NCBI RefSeq assembly: GCF_900142185.1
Contig: NZ_FQZZ01000001.1
Location: 372,001-436,000, forward strand
DNA from: Lutimaribacter pacificus
GTDB taxonomy: Bacteria > Pseudomonadota > Alphaproteobacteria > Rhodobacterales > Rhodobacteraceae
Reading direction: 5' to 3'
DNA length: 64,000 nt
Shown: positions 18,360 to 27,118 of the stretch, piece by piece
Layout: each line of letters begins with the position of its first letter
How positions within the stretch are numbered: the first letter of the stretch is position 1
The notes under the pieces: generated by a model
Database searches by the model: none
Told to the model about the DNA's origin: nothing
Seen by the model: the letters and a program-made list of their open reading frames with translations, nothing else
Made by a program: the position numbers and the translations under genes

Positions 18360-19082
18360 TCAGACGAAGAACTGTGCGCCGTTGGCCGAAATCGTCGAAC
18401 CGTTGATGAACCCCGCGTCGTCGGAGGCCAGGAACACCACGCAGCGCGCGATTTCCTCGGGCTCGCCCAGGCGGCCGGTGGGGATCTGCGCGATGATCGA
18501 CTCGCGCACCTTTTCCGGCACCGCCATCACCATGTCGGTGGCGATATAGCCCGGGCAGATCGCGTTGGCGGTGATCCCGGCGCGCGCGCCCTCTTGCGCA
18601 AGGGATTTCACGATGCCCAGGTCGCCCGCCTTGGTCGCGGCATAGTTCACCTGCGCGAACTGCCCCTTCTGGCCGTTGATCGACGAAATCACGATGACGC
18701 GGCCGAACTTGCGCTCGCGCATCCCGGGCCAGACCGGGTGGATGGTGTTGAACACGCCGGTCAGGTTGGTGTCGATCACCTCGTGCCATTGTTCCGGCGT
18801 CATCCTGTGGAACGGCGCATCGCGGGTGATGCCGGCATTGGCCACCACCACGTCGACCGGGCCCAGGTCGGCCTCGACCTTTTCGATGCCAGACTTCGAT
18901 TCGTCGTAGTCGCCCACGTTCCACTTGTAGGTCTTGATCCCGGTTTCCTCGGTGAAGCTGGCCGCGGCTTCGTCGTTGCCGGCATAGGTGGCCGCCACCT
19001 CGTAGCCTTCTGCCTTCAGGGCCTTTGAAATGGCCGCGCCGATGCCGCGCGATCCGCCGGTGACGAGTGCAACTCTTGCCAT
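18360..19082 (-). CDS. phaB: Acetoacetyl-CoA reductase
   Basis: A 240-residue short-chain dehydrogenase that reduces acetoacetyl-CoA to (R)-3-hydroxybutyryl-CoA with NADPH, the second step of polyhydroxybutyrate synthesis. Visible are the cofactor loop ALVTGGSRGIGAAI (residues 5-18), the NAG motif in VVVANAGITRD, the catalytic Ser region VISSINGQKGQ and YxxxK in VNYAATKAG. It ends in ANGAQFFV, typical of PhaB. The ATG at 19082 has TGGAGG upstream. It has its own terminator and lies just downstream of phaA. Confidence 0.96.
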   Translation of the reverse strand: MARVALVTGGSRGIGAAISKALKAEGYEVAATYAGNDEAAASFTEETGIKTYKWNVGDYDESKSGIEKVEADLGPVDVVVANAGITRDAPFHRMTPEQWHEVIDTNLTGVFNTIHPVWPGMRERKFGRVIVISSINGQKGQFAQVNYAATKAGDLGIVKSLAQEGARAGITANAICPGYIATDMVMAVPEKVRESIIAQIPTGRLGEPEEIARCVVFLASDDAGFINGSTISANGAQFFV

Positions 19083-19201
19083 GATATCCTCCAACTCTGG
19101 CGTAATTAATTTTGTAACCTTGTTACTTTTTCAAAAACAGATGCGCAATAATGTTTCGCGCTCAATCTTCGGCTTTGCCGTTGATTTTTGTTGCGGCGCA
19201 G

Positions 19202-19225
19202 AAAAAAGGGCGCCCGGAGGCGCCC
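19202..19225 (-). terminator. Rho-independent terminator of phaA
   Basis: On the minus strand GGGCGCC pairs with GGCGCCC around a four-base loop, followed by six U. It sits between phaA and phaB, so the two genes are probably separate transcription units. The AT-rich stretch 19095-19190 beyond it is the likely phaB promoter region. Confidence 0.85.
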
Positions 19226-19248
19226 CTTCATGCCGTCGCCGCACGGTC

Positions 19249-20424
19249 TTACGGGCGCTCCAGGCACATGGCGACGCCCATGCCGCCCCCGATGCAGAGC
19301 GTGGCAAGGCCCTTTTTCGCATCGCGCCGCTTCATCTCGAACAGCAGCGTGTTCAGGATGCGCGCGCCCGAGGCGCCGATCGGGTGGCCGATGGCGATGG
19401 CGCCGCCGTTCACGTTCACGATCGCCGGGTCCCAGCCCATGTCCTTGTTCACCGCACAGGCCTGCGCGGCAAAGGCTTCGTTCGCCTCGACCAAGTCCAG
19501 CTCGTCGACCGACCAGCCGGCTTTTTCCAATGCCTTGCGGCTGGCATGGATCGGGCCCACGCCCATGATCGACGGGTCCAGCCCCGCGGTGGCGTAGGAT
19601 GCGATGCGCGCCAGCGGTTCGATCCCGCGCTTTTCGGCGGCCTCCGCGGTCATCAGCAGCACGGCGGCCGCGCCGTCATTGATGCCCGAGGCATTGGCCG
19701 CGGTCACGCTGCCATCCCTGGTAAAGGCGGGGCGCAGCTTTGCCATCGCGTCCAGCGTGGCGCCGTGGCGGATATACTCGTCCTGGTCCACCACGGTCTC
19801 GCCCTTGCGGGTCCTCACGGTGAAGGGCACGATTTCGTCGGCGAACCTGCCGGCCTTCTGCGCGGCTTCGGCCTTGTTCTGGCTGGCCACGGCGAACTCG
19901 TCCTGCATGTCGCGGCTGATCTGCCATTTCTCGGCCACGTTCTCGGCGGTCTGACCCATGTGATAGCCGTTGAAGGCATCCCACAGACCGTCGCGGATCA
20001 TCGTGTCGATATATTTGACGTCGCCCATCTTGTGACCGGCGCGCAGATGCGCGGCATGGGTCGACAGGCTCATGTTTTCCTGCCCGCCCGCGGCGATGAT
20101 GTCGGCATCGCCCAACTGGATGTGCTGGGCCCCCAGCGCCACCGCGCGCAGCCCCGAACCGCAGACCTGGTTGATGCCCCAGGCCGCGCTTTCGACCGGC
20201 AGGCCGGCATTGACATGTGCCTGCCGGGCGGGGTTCTGGCCCTGCGCGGCGGTCAGCACCTGACCAAGGATCGTTTCCGATACCTCGGATTTGTCGATGC
20301 CCGCGCGCGCGACCACGGCTTCGAGCACGGCCGAGCCAAGATCATGGGCGGGTGTGTTGGCAAACGCGCCAGAGAACGACCCCACAGCGGTGCGCGCCGC
20401 GGATGCGATTACGACATTGGTCAT
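19249..20424 (-). CDS. phaA: Acetyl-CoA C-acetyltransferase
   Basis: A 391-residue thiolase condensing two acetyl-CoA to acetoacetyl-CoA, first step of polyhydroxybutyrate synthesis. The nucleophile is Cys88 in [11 protein letters not shown]. The His motif is [12 protein letters not shown] and the second Cys motif [14 protein letters not shown]. The biosynthetic role is inferred from the adjacent phaB. The start [15 protein letters not shown] at 20424 was chosen by homology and AGGAAACC upstream. The second thiolase of this window (27119-28330) sits in a degradation operon instead. Confidence 0.95.
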   Translation of the reverse strand: MTNVVIASAARTAVGSFSGAFANTPAHDLGSAVLEAVVARAGIDKSEVSETILGQVLTAAQGQNPARQAHVNAGLPVESAAWGINQVCGSGLRAVALGAQHIQLGDADIIAAGGQENMSLSTHAAHLRAGHKMGDVKYIDTMIRDGLWDAFNGYHMGQTAENVAEKWQISRDMQDEFAVASQNKAEAAQKAGRFADEIVPFTVRTRKGETVVDQDEYIRHGATLDAMAKLRPAFTRDGSVTAANASGINDGAAAVLLMTAEAAEKRGIEPLARIASYATAGLDPSIMGVGPIHASRKALEKAGWSVDELDLVEANEAFAAQACAVNKDMGWDPAIVNVNGGAIAIGHPIGASGARILNTLLFEMKRRDAKKGLATLCIGGGMGVAMCLERP

Positions 20425-20543
20425 GGTTTCCTCCACCAAATGCAGGGCAGGGGCGGGGCCACCGGGGCCACGCTTGCCCGGTCTTCCCCTGCGTCATAAA
20501 GGAAATGCCGCGCTGCGGCAACTGCCTCCCATGCCGCAGTCTG

Positions 20544-20585
20544 GAGCGTTTCGGGAAATACCCGGGCCATCGCGTATCGCTTTTT
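20544..20585. repeat. AAAGCGATTC-type palindromic repeat, variant copy
   Basis: The segment starting AGCGTTTCGGGAAA and ending TATCGCTTTTT resembles the reverse complement of the two copies at 20614 and 23571 but with a longer middle. It lies about 120 bp upstream of the phaA start, in the gap between phaA and the EAL gene. Confidence 0.4.
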
Positions 20586-20613
20586 GCGTTCCAGCCGAAG
20601 GCGAGGGGCAGCG

Positions 20614-20642
20614 CAAAGCGATTCAGGATTCTCCCGAAACGC
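20614..20642. repeat. AAAGCGATTC-type palindromic repeat
   Basis: AAAGCGATTC followed by TCCCGAAACGC, immediately before the EAL stop. The same sequence recurs at 23571-23598. Ends are imperfectly self-complementary (AGCG...ACGC(T)). Confidence 0.55.
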
Positions 20643-20643
20643 A

Positions 20644-21495
20644 TTAGCCGGTGGCGCGGTTTCCCTCGGCGCCCCAGAGCGGCGATACCGTCGGCGCGGC
20701 ATGGAAATACCCCTGTTGGCAATCCACCCCGGCCTGCGCCAGCCACAGCGCATCGGCCCGGGCCTCGACATTTCCCGCGACGGTGAACATGTCGAATTGC
20801 CGCCCGATCGCCAGCAGCGCCTTGACCAGAACCTGGTTGTCGGCGTCGTGGTGAATGCCGCGTGTGAACTGCCCGTCGATCTTGAGGATGTCGAAAAAGA
20901 AATCGCGCAGGTAGCGGAACGAGGTGAAACCCGCACCGAAATCGTCCAGCGCAAAGCAGATGCCCTTGCGCTGCAGGTCCGACATGAAGGTCACCACCAG
21001 TTCCGGCACCGTCACGGCCGAGCGTTCGGTGATCTCAAGGATCAGCCGTTCGCCCAGCGTCGGGTCACGCTGCAGCCCGCGGCGCAGGGATGCCATCCAG
21101 CGCGGATAGCCGATCGACCGGGCCGACATGTTGATCGACAGCCGCAGTCCGGGCAGGCGGCGCAGCGTGTTCAGCCCCATTTCCAGCGCCACGCAATCCA
21201 GGATGCGGCCGGTCTCGGTCGTTTCGACGGCGGCGATGAAATCGCGGGCGGGGATCACGCGGCCGCTGGCGTCCAGCACGCGGACAAGCCCCTCGTAGAA
21301 CGCCACGCGCTGCGGATCGGCCGAGGACACCACCGGCTGAAACGCCAGCAGAACCTCCCGGTGGCGCAGCGCGTCGGCCACCATCTTCAAGGTCTCCCGG
21401 TCACGCGCCTGCAGCGCCATGTCCAGCGGATTGTCCGCCCCCGGCGGCATCTCCGCCCATCTCTTGTCCACCCAGCGCGGCATCTTGCCCTCCAT
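20644..21495 (-). CDS. EAL domain protein, probably degenerate
   Basis: A 283-residue protein consisting of one EAL domain (about 40-270) without GGDEF or sensor. Conserved residues of cyclic-di-GMP phosphodiesterases are largely there: EGL for EAL (68-70), Asn122, Glu154 (EITERS), DDFGAGF (184-190), KIDG (205-208) and QGYF (261-264). However the AEGVE motif reads AGNVE (240-244), so the glutamate equivalent to RocR Glu352 is Gly241. It may therefore bind but not cleave c-di-GMP. ATG at 21495 or 21483 are both preceded by GGAG-like sites. Confidence 0.88.
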   Translation of the reverse strand: MEGKMPRWVDKRWAEMPPGADNPLDMALQARDRETLKMVADALRHREVLLAFQPVVSSADPQRVAFYEGLVRVLDASGRVIPARDFIAAVETTETGRILDCVALEMGLNTLRRLPGLRLSINMSARSIGYPRWMASLRRGLQRDPTLGERLILEITERSAVTVPELVVTFMSDLQRKGICFALDDFGAGFTSFRYLRDFFFDILKIDGQFTRGIHHDADNQVLVKALLAIGRQFDMFTVAGNVEARADALWLAQAGVDCQQGYFHAAPTVSPLWGAEGNRATG

Positions 21496-21593
21496 CGCTC
21501 ACTCCGGGGGTGACGCTGCGCCGGGGGATGTTGACAGCCGGTAAATATGACCATTTGCTTGGTATTTGACACGATTGCGGCAGGAGGGGCGAG

Positions 21594-22163
21594 ATGGGGG
21601 AAAGATGCGGCTGGGTCACGTCCGATCCGATCTACATCGCCTATCACGACAACGAATGGGGCGTGCCCCTGCGCGACAGCCGCGCGCTGTTCGAGCTGCT
21701 GACGCTCGAAGGATTCCAGGCCGGGCTGAACTGGCTGACCATCCTGAAACGGCGCGACGGGTTTCGTGAGGCTTTCCAGGGGTTTGACCCGCATGTCATC
21801 GCCGGATGGGGCGAGGACGAGGTTGCCCGCCTTGTCACCGATACGCGGATCATCCGCCACCGTGGCAAGATCGAGGCGACGATCGGCAACGCCCGCGCCT
21901 GGACCCGGATTGAGGCCGAACGCGGCTTTGCCGGGTACCTGTGGGATTTCGTCGGTGGCACGCCGTTGCAGACCCGCCGGGCCAGCCTGTCCGAGGTACC
22001 GGCGCAGACGGAAATCTCGCGAAAACTCTCGAAGGATTTGAAGAAACGCGGCTTTCGCTTCGTCGGGCCGACGATCGTCTACGCCTTCATGCAGGCCTCG
22101 GGCATGGTGAACGACCATGTCACGGACTGCCCCCGCCAGGCCGAGGTTGCGGCCCTGTCGTGA
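21594..22163 (+). CDS. tag: DNA-3-methyladenine glycosylase I
   Basis: A 189-residue base-excision repair enzyme removing 3-methyladenine from alkylated DNA. The zinc ligands match the E. coli pattern: Cys5 and His18 at the N-terminus (RCGWV, YHDNEWG) and His175/Cys179 in NDHVTDCPR. EGFQAGLNWLTILKRR and FRFVGPTIVYAFMQASGMVN are family signatures. Length fits. ATG at 21594 is preceded by GGAGGGG. Confidence 0.96.
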   Translation: MGERCGWVTSDPIYIAYHDNEWGVPLRDSRALFELLTLEGFQAGLNWLTILKRRDGFREAFQGFDPHVIAGWGEDEVARLVTDTRIIRHRGKIEATIGNARAWTRIEAERGFAGYLWDFVGGTPLQTRRASLSEVPAQTEISRKLSKDLKKRGFRFVGPTIVYAFMQASGMVNDHVTDCPRQAEVAALS

Positions 22164-22168
22164 CGGGG

Positions 22169-22207
22169 CGCTGCGCGGCTGTTCCGGGCAGGGCGTGTCG
22201 TTCGAAT
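22169..22207. repeat. End fragment of the ~172-bp palindromic element
   Basis: GCTGCGCGGCTGTTCCGGGC and the following AGGGCGTGTCGTTCGAA match, in reverse complement, the outer end of the element copy that starts near 57950. Only this one end is present, between tag and the transglycosylase gene. Confidence 0.6.
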
Positions 22208-22267
22208 GTCATGGTGGGCGTCATGCAATCACCACCACGCCCCGCGCTGCCCTCTGTTGCGCCCCGG

Positions 22268-23455
22268 CTAACGCAGCCGGTCCAGCAGCGCGCGCGTGGG
22301 CACGCCGGTCACGCGCAGCCCGTTGGCGGCCTCGTAGGCGCGGACCGCGGCGCGGCCCTTTTCGCCGATCACCCCGTCGGGGTTGCCCGCCCCGTACCCC
22401 CCGGCATTCAGCCGTTTCTGCAACGCAACCCGTTCGGCATCGCTCAGCCCCCAGGGATTGCGCGGGTAACCCGCGCGGATCGGCCCACCCCCGGCCAGCC
22501 GGTCGCCCAGGTGGCCCGCGCCGATCACGTAGCTGTCGGCGTAGTTATAGGTCTTGAGCACGTGGAAATTCCTGTAGATCAGGAACACCGGCCCGCCGGG
22601 CCCCGCCGGCAGGATCAGCGCGCCGGGCCCGTGATCGGGCAGGGGGCCGCCATCCGCCGCCCGCACGCCCAGCTCGTGCCAGTCGTGCGCGGGGCGGGGA
22701 TGGACACGGCCGGTCAGCGCAAGGTCGAACCGGTCGGGCAGGCGCGCCTCGACCGCCCAGGGCTGGCCCTTTTGCCAGCCGTTGCGCGCCAGCAGCGCCG
22801 CGGTCGAGGCCAGCGCATCGCCCGGCGCATCGCCCCAGATGTCGCGCCGCCCGTCGCCATGGAAATCGACCGCATGGGCCAGGTAGGTCGAGGGCATGAA
22901 CTGCGTGTGCCCCATCGCCCCGGCAAAGCTGCCGCGCATCCGGTCGGGCCCGATCTCGCCCGCTTGCAGGATACGCAGCGCGGCCAGCAGTTCGGCCGCG
23001 AACAGATCGCGCCGCCGCCCTTCGTAAGCCAGCGTCGCTAGGGTCGAAATCACCGGCAGCGATCCCCGGAACCCGCCATAGCTGCTTTCCATCCCCCAGA
23101 TCGCGGTGACGACCTGTTTCGGGACGCCGTATTGCCGCTCGATCCGCGCCAGCGCCCGCCCGTGCCGATCCAGCGCGCGCCGCCCGCCGTCGATGCGCGC
23201 GGGCGAGGCCGCGGTGGCGACATAATCGCCCAGCGGGCGGGCGACCTCGGCCTGCTTGCGGTCGTTGGCGATGACCTTGGGCAGGTAGCCGACCCCGGCA
23301 AGGCCCGCGTCCAGCGTGCGCTCGGTGATGCCGGCGGCGCGCGCCTCGCGCCGGAACCCGTCGATCCAGGCCGCGAACCCCTGCGCCGCCGCCGGGCGGG
23401 GCAGGGTGGCGGTGGCGCACAGCCCCAGAACGAACGCGCGTCTTGGCAATGTCAT
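22268..23455 (-). CDS. Lytic murein transglycosylase, MltB type
   Basis: A 395-residue exported enzyme that cleaves peptidoglycan to 1,6-anhydro products. The N-terminus is a signal peptide (PRRAFVLGLCATATLPRPAA, cleavage near AAAQ). The lysozyme-like domain has the catalytic Glu123 in AIWGMESSYGG and GAMGHTQFMPSTYLAHAVDF. A C-terminal peptidoglycan-binding module spans about residues 335-395 (VALQKRLNAGGYGAGNPDGV). The Arg-Arg pair gives a weak Tat resemblance, but the family is normally Sec-exported. Confidence 0.93.
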   Translation of the reverse strand: MTLPRRAFVLGLCATATLPRPAAAQGFAAWIDGFRREARAAGITERTLDAGLAGVGYLPKVIANDRKQAEVARPLGDYVATAASPARIDGGRRALDRHGRALARIERQYGVPKQVVTAIWGMESSYGGFRGSLPVISTLATLAYEGRRRDLFAAELLAALRILQAGEIGPDRMRGSFAGAMGHTQFMPSTYLAHAVDFHGDGRRDIWGDAPGDALASTAALLARNGWQKGQPWAVEARLPDRFDLALTGRVHPRPAHDWHELGVRAADGGPLPDHGPGALILPAGPGGPVFLIYRNFHVLKTYNYADSYVIGAGHLGDRLAGGGPIRAGYPRNPWGLSDAERVALQKRLNAGGYGAGNPDGVIGEKGRAAVRAYEAANGLRVTGVPTRALLDRLR

Positions 23456-23570
23456 GATGGCCCGGCCTCCTGTTTCGTGCCCAGCTTAGACCGGCCTGCG
23501 GGCGCGCGGCAACCGATGCGCGGCGCCCCGGCAACGCGCCGCGCAAGGCCGGTTCTGGTGGTTGCCGCGA

Positions 23571-23598
23571 AAAGCGATTCAAGTTTTCCCGAAACGCT
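23571..23598. repeat. AAAGCGATTC-type palindromic repeat
   Basis: AAAGCGATTCAAG then TTTTCCCGAAACGCT, the second close copy of the repeat at 20614-20642, 13 bp before the sulfotransferase start. Confidence 0.55.
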
Positions 23599-23611
23599 AT
23601 AGGGTGGCACC

Positions 23612-24262
23612 ATGATCCTGTCGCGCGGCCGAAACTACCTGTTCATCCACATCCCCAAGACCGGGGGCACCGCACTGGCGCTGGCGCTCGAGGCGCGCGC
23701 GATGAAGGACGATATCATGCTGGGCGACACGCCCAAGGCGCGCAGGCGGCGCAGGCGGCTGCAGGGGGTCAAGGCGGCGGGGCGGCTGTGGAAGCATTCC
23801 ACGCTGGCCGATCTGGACGGGCTGGTTACAGGGGGGGAGCTGGACGAGCTGTTCTGTTTCACCCTGGTGCGCAACCCGTGGGACCGGATGGTGAGTTATT
23901 ACCACTGGCTGCGCACGCAGAGCTTTGGCCACGAGGCTGTGGCGCTGGCAAAGGCGCTGGATTTCGGCGCGTTCCTTGACCAGCCGCAGATACAGGCCAG
24001 CATCCGCGCCACGCCCGCGCGCCGCTACATGACCGACGCCAGCGGGCGCGAGCGTTGCGACGCCTATATCCGGCTGGAGCATTTCGCGCAGGACGCCGCG
24101 CCGCTGGTGGCGCATCTGGGTTTTCCGCTGATGCCAGAGCGGGCCAATGCCAGCGACCGCGCCCGCGACTGGCGGAGCTATTACGACGACAGGTCCGCCG
24201 CGCTGGTGGGCGCGCTTTGCGCCGGGGATATCGCCCGGTTCGGTTACGCGTTCGATCCCTGA
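23612..24262 (+). CDS. Sulfotransferase family 2-like protein
   Basis: A 216-residue PAPS-dependent sulfotransferase-like protein. The 5'-phosphosulfate loop is IPKTGGTAL (14-22) and the 3'-phosphate site is LVRNPWDRMVSYYHWL from about residue 85. A basic stretch (KARRRRRRL, 42-50) lies between. The family often modifies carbohydrates or surface polymers; the acceptor cannot be inferred. It stands alone, flanked by a repeat upstream and a terminator downstream. Confidence 0.85.
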   Translation: MILSRGRNYLFIHIPKTGGTALALALEARAMKDDIMLGDTPKARRRRRRLQGVKAAGRLWKHSTLADLDGLVTGGELDELFCFTLVRNPWDRMVSYYHWLRTQSFGHEAVALAKALDFGAFLDQPQIQASIRATPARRYMTDASGRERCDAYIRLEHFAQDAAPLVAHLGFPLMPERANASDRARDWRSYYDDRSAALVGALCAGDIARFGYAFDP

Positions 24263-24271
24263 GGCAAAAGG

Positions 24272-24296
24272 AAACCGCGCCCGATGGGCGCGGTTG
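24272..24296. terminator. Hairpin between sulfotransferase and FadB-like gene
   Basis: AACCGCGCCC and GGGCGCGGTT form a perfect 10-bp stem around GAT. It lies between two converging genes and may serve both. A second perfect 9-bp hairpin follows at 24305-24325 (GCGCGGGCC / GGCCCGCGC). Confidence 0.6.
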
Positions 24297-24350
24297 CAGG
24301 TTTTGCGCGGGCCGTTGGCCCGCGCCCGGGGGCATGGGGCGCTGCCGCGA

Positions 24351-26546
24351 TCAGGCGGCCTTTGCCTGCGGACCGAACCGGCCGTAGAAGCTCTGGCCCT
24401 TGTCGGCCATTTCGCGCAGCAGGCCGGGGCAGGCGAAACGGTTGCCATAGGCGGCCTGCAACTGGTCGCAGCGTTCGGCGGCGTATTCCGCGCCGAGGAT
24501 GTCGAGCCAGCTGAACGGACCACCCGACCACGGCGCGAAGCCCCAGGCCAGGATCGCGCCGACATCGCCCTCGCGGATATCCATCAGCACGTTTTCTTCC
24601 AGTGCGCGGACCGCTTCCAGCACCTGCGCGAACATCAGCCGGTGCTGCACCTCGATCAGGTCGGGCTGGGTGTCCAGGCGGGGATAGGTGGCTTCCAGCC
24701 CCGCCCAATAGCCCTGGCGCTTGCCGTTCTCGTCATAGTCGAAGAAACCGGCCTTGGATTTGCGGCCCAGGCGGCCCTCGCCTTCCATGAAGAAGATGAT
24801 CTCGTCCACCTCGCCGTCCGGGTAGGCATCGCCCATCGCGGATTTGGTGGCGCGGGCGATCTTGGCGCCGAGGTCGATCGAGGTTTCATCGACCAGTTGC
24901 AGCGGCCCCACCGGAAAGCCCAGCATCCGCGCGGCATTGTCGATCAGCGCGGGCGCCACGCCTTCCTTCACCATGCGCATCCCTTCGTTGATGTAGGGGA
25001 TGATGCAGCGGTTGCAGTAGAAGAAGCGCGCGTCGTTCACCACGATCGGGGTCTTGCGGATCTGGCGGACGTAATCCAGCGCCTTGGCCGTGGCGCGGTC
25101 GCCGGTTTTCGCGCCCTTGATGATCTCGACCAGCAGCATTTTTTCCACGGGCGAGAAGAAGTGGATGCCGATGAACTGTTCGGGGTTGTCCGACGCCTTT
25201 GCCAGCTCGGTGATCGGCAGGGTCGAGGTGTTGGAGGCATAGATGCAGTCGGGGCCGACCGCGGCCAGCGCCTTTTTCGTGACCTCGGCCTTGACGCCCA
25301 TATCCTCGAACACCGCCTCGATGATCAAGTCGCAACCGTCGAGCAGGGCGTAATCGGTGGTCGGCGTGATCAGGCCCAGCATCTGCTGTTTCTTGTCCTC
25401 GGTCACCTTGCCGCGCTTGATGCCCTTGTCCAGATAGGACTCGGTATAGGCCTTGCCCTTGTCGGCGGCTTCCTGTTTCGCGTCGATCAGCACCACCTCG
25501 ATGCCGGCCTGCGCGCTGACCAGCGCGATGCCCGCGCCCATCATGCCGGCGCCCAGAACGCCCAGCTTCTTCACGCGCTGGTCGGGGGCCTCGGGGCGGT
25601 TCGCGCCTTTTTCCAGCGCCTCCTTGTTGAGGAAGAGCGACCGGATCATCGCGCCGGACGAGGGGTTCATCAGCACGTTGGTGAACCAGCGCGCCTCGAT
25701 CTTCAGCGCGGTGTCGAAGGGCACCAGCGCGCCCTCGTAGACCGCCGACAGCAATGCCTTCGCCGCCGGGAAGGCGCCCTTGGTCTTGCCGTTCACCATC
25801 GCGCTGGCGCCCACGAAGGTGGGGAAGCCGGCGGGGTTGTAGGGCGCGCCGCCCGGCATCTTGTAGCCCTTGGCATCCCACGGCTTGACCAGGTCGGCAT
25901 CGGTGGCGTTCAGCACCCAGTCGCGCGCGGCGGCCACCGGGTCATCCACGACCTCGTCGATCAGGCCGGCGCTTTTTGCCTTTTTCGGCTCCAGCAGCTT
26001 GCCCTCCAGCAGGTAGGGCGAGGCCGCCATGGCCCCCAGTTTGCGCACCAGCCGCGTGGTGCCGCCCGCGCCGGGAAAGATACCGACCATGATTTCAGGC
26101 AGGCCGATCTTGGCCTTCGGGTTGTCGGCGGCAAAGACGCGGTGCGTGGACAGCGGCAGTTCCAGCCCGATGCCCACGGCGGTGCCGGGCAGGGCGGCGG
26201 CGACGGGCTTGCCGCCCTTTTTTGTCTTGGGGTCCATCCCTGCCAGTTCGATCTTACGCAGCAGCCCGTGCATCTGCATGATGCCGTCGAACAGCCCCTG
26301 CGCGGGGTTGTCGCCGGCCTGTTCCTTCATCTCGGCCAGCACGTTGAGGTCCATGCCGCCCGCGAAATCCGCCTTGGCGCTGGTGATGACGATGCCCTTG
26401 ACGGCCTCGTCGGCCAGCGCGTCGTCGATACAGGCGCTCAGTTCCTCAAGCGCCTCGCCGGTCATCACGTTCATGGATTTGCCCGGGCAGTCCCAGGTGA
26501 TCGTGGCGATGCCCTCGGCATCCTTTGCAATGGTGAAATCGGTCAT
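24351..26546 (-). CDS. Enoyl-CoA hydratase/3-hydroxyacyl-CoA dehydrogenase (FadB/FadJ-like)
   Basis: A 731-residue bifunctional beta-oxidation protein. The N-terminal crotonase domain (about 1-200) includes DFAGGMDLNVL and LPEIMVGIFPGAGGTTRLVR. The NAD-binding domain starts at KKLGVLGAGMMGAGIALVSA, with the HAD motif FIGIHFFSPVEKM. C-terminal dehydrogenase helices follow. It forms the trifunctional complex with the thiolase at 27119. The ATG at 26546 gives MTDFTIAKDAEG; the frame runs further upstream without homology. Confidence 0.94.
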   Translation of the reverse strand: MTDFTIAKDAEGIATITWDCPGKSMNVMTGEALEELSACIDDALADEAVKGIVITSAKADFAGGMDLNVLAEMKEQAGDNPAQGLFDGIMQMHGLLRKIELAGMDPKTKKGGKPVAAALPGTAVGIGLELPLSTHRVFAADNPKAKIGLPEIMVGIFPGAGGTTRLVRKLGAMAASPYLLEGKLLEPKKAKSAGLIDEVVDDPVAAARDWVLNATDADLVKPWDAKGYKMPGGAPYNPAGFPTFVGASAMVNGKTKGAFPAAKALLSAVYEGALVPFDTALKIEARWFTNVLMNPSSGAMIRSLFLNKEALEKGANRPEAPDQRVKKLGVLGAGMMGAGIALVSAQAGIEVVLIDAKQEAADKGKAYTESYLDKGIKRGKVTEDKKQQMLGLITPTTDYALLDGCDLIIEAVFEDMGVKAEVTKKALAAVGPDCIYASNTSTLPITELAKASDNPEQFIGIHFFSPVEKMLLVEIIKGAKTGDRATAKALDYVRQIRKTPIVVNDARFFYCNRCIIPYINEGMRMVKEGVAPALIDNAARMLGFPVGPLQLVDETSIDLGAKIARATKSAMGDAYPDGEVDEIIFFMEGEGRLGRKSKAGFFDYDENGKRQGYWAGLEATYPRLDTQPDLIEVQHRLMFAQVLEAVRALEENVLMDIREGDVGAILAWGFAPWSGGPFSWLDILGAEYAAERCDQLQAAYGNRFACPGLLREMADKGQSFYGRFGPQAKAA

Positions 26547-26599
26547 GTCTTGTCTCCCAAGAAGTGGTCTCTGCTGCGGGGGGCGCCCGGGCAGGTATT

Positions 26600-27115
26600 T
26601 CAGGTTTCGCCGAACGGGCTTTCGCGGCGGTGCCGGGATGGCGGTGGCGGGGGGGCGATCTCGGACGGGAACGCATCGGGCATCAGCGCCGCCGCGACCC
26701 ATTCGTTCGACAGCCCCACGGCGTAATTGGCCGAGGCGATCAGCCAGTCCCGGCCACACAGGACAAGTTCGGCCTGCACCGGATAGGGGTCGATCACGCG
26801 TTCGCCGCCGGCCAGCACGTGCGAGATCAGCCGCGCCTCGATCGCGTGGGGGGTGACGTAGCGTGCCGAAACCATCACCCTGTGCAACTCGTCCACGCCG
26901 CGCCGCCGGTATTCCGCGGTGACGCGGTCATGGACCGTCCTGAGATCGTCCAGCGTCTCCAGAACCGAGGTGCCTTCCATCGTCGTGTGGACATGCGGCA
27001 GCAGGAAAGACGCACGGAAGATGTCGAAATCCCCCGTCAGCAGTCCGGTCCTGGTCTGGTCGAGAATACGCTCGCAGATGACCAGGGCGCGCTGTGTCTC
27101 GTCCGGCACGTACAT
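26600..27115 (-). CDS. Unknown protein inside the beta-oxidation operon
   Basis: A 171-residue protein I do not recognise. It has no signal peptide; helices at the start (ETQRALVICERILDQTRTGL) precede a beta-rich middle (EARLISHVLAGGERVIDPYP, QAELVLCGRDWLIASANYAV) and a Pro-rich tail (EIAPPPPPSRHRRE). The helix-then-sheet order resembles an NTF2/SnoaL-like cone, but this is weak. It starts four bases before the thiolase stop and ends about 50 bp before the FadB-like start, so it is almost surely co-transcribed with both. Confidence 0.7.
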   Translation of the reverse strand: MYVPDETQRALVICERILDQTRTGLLTGDFDIFRASFLLPHVHTTMEGTSVLETLDDLRTVHDRVTAEYRRRGVDELHRVMVSARYVTPHAIEARLISHVLAGGERVIDPYPVQAELVLCGRDWLIASANYAVGLSNEWVAAALMPDAFPSEIAPPPPPSRHRRESPFGET

Positions 27116-27118
27116 GCG

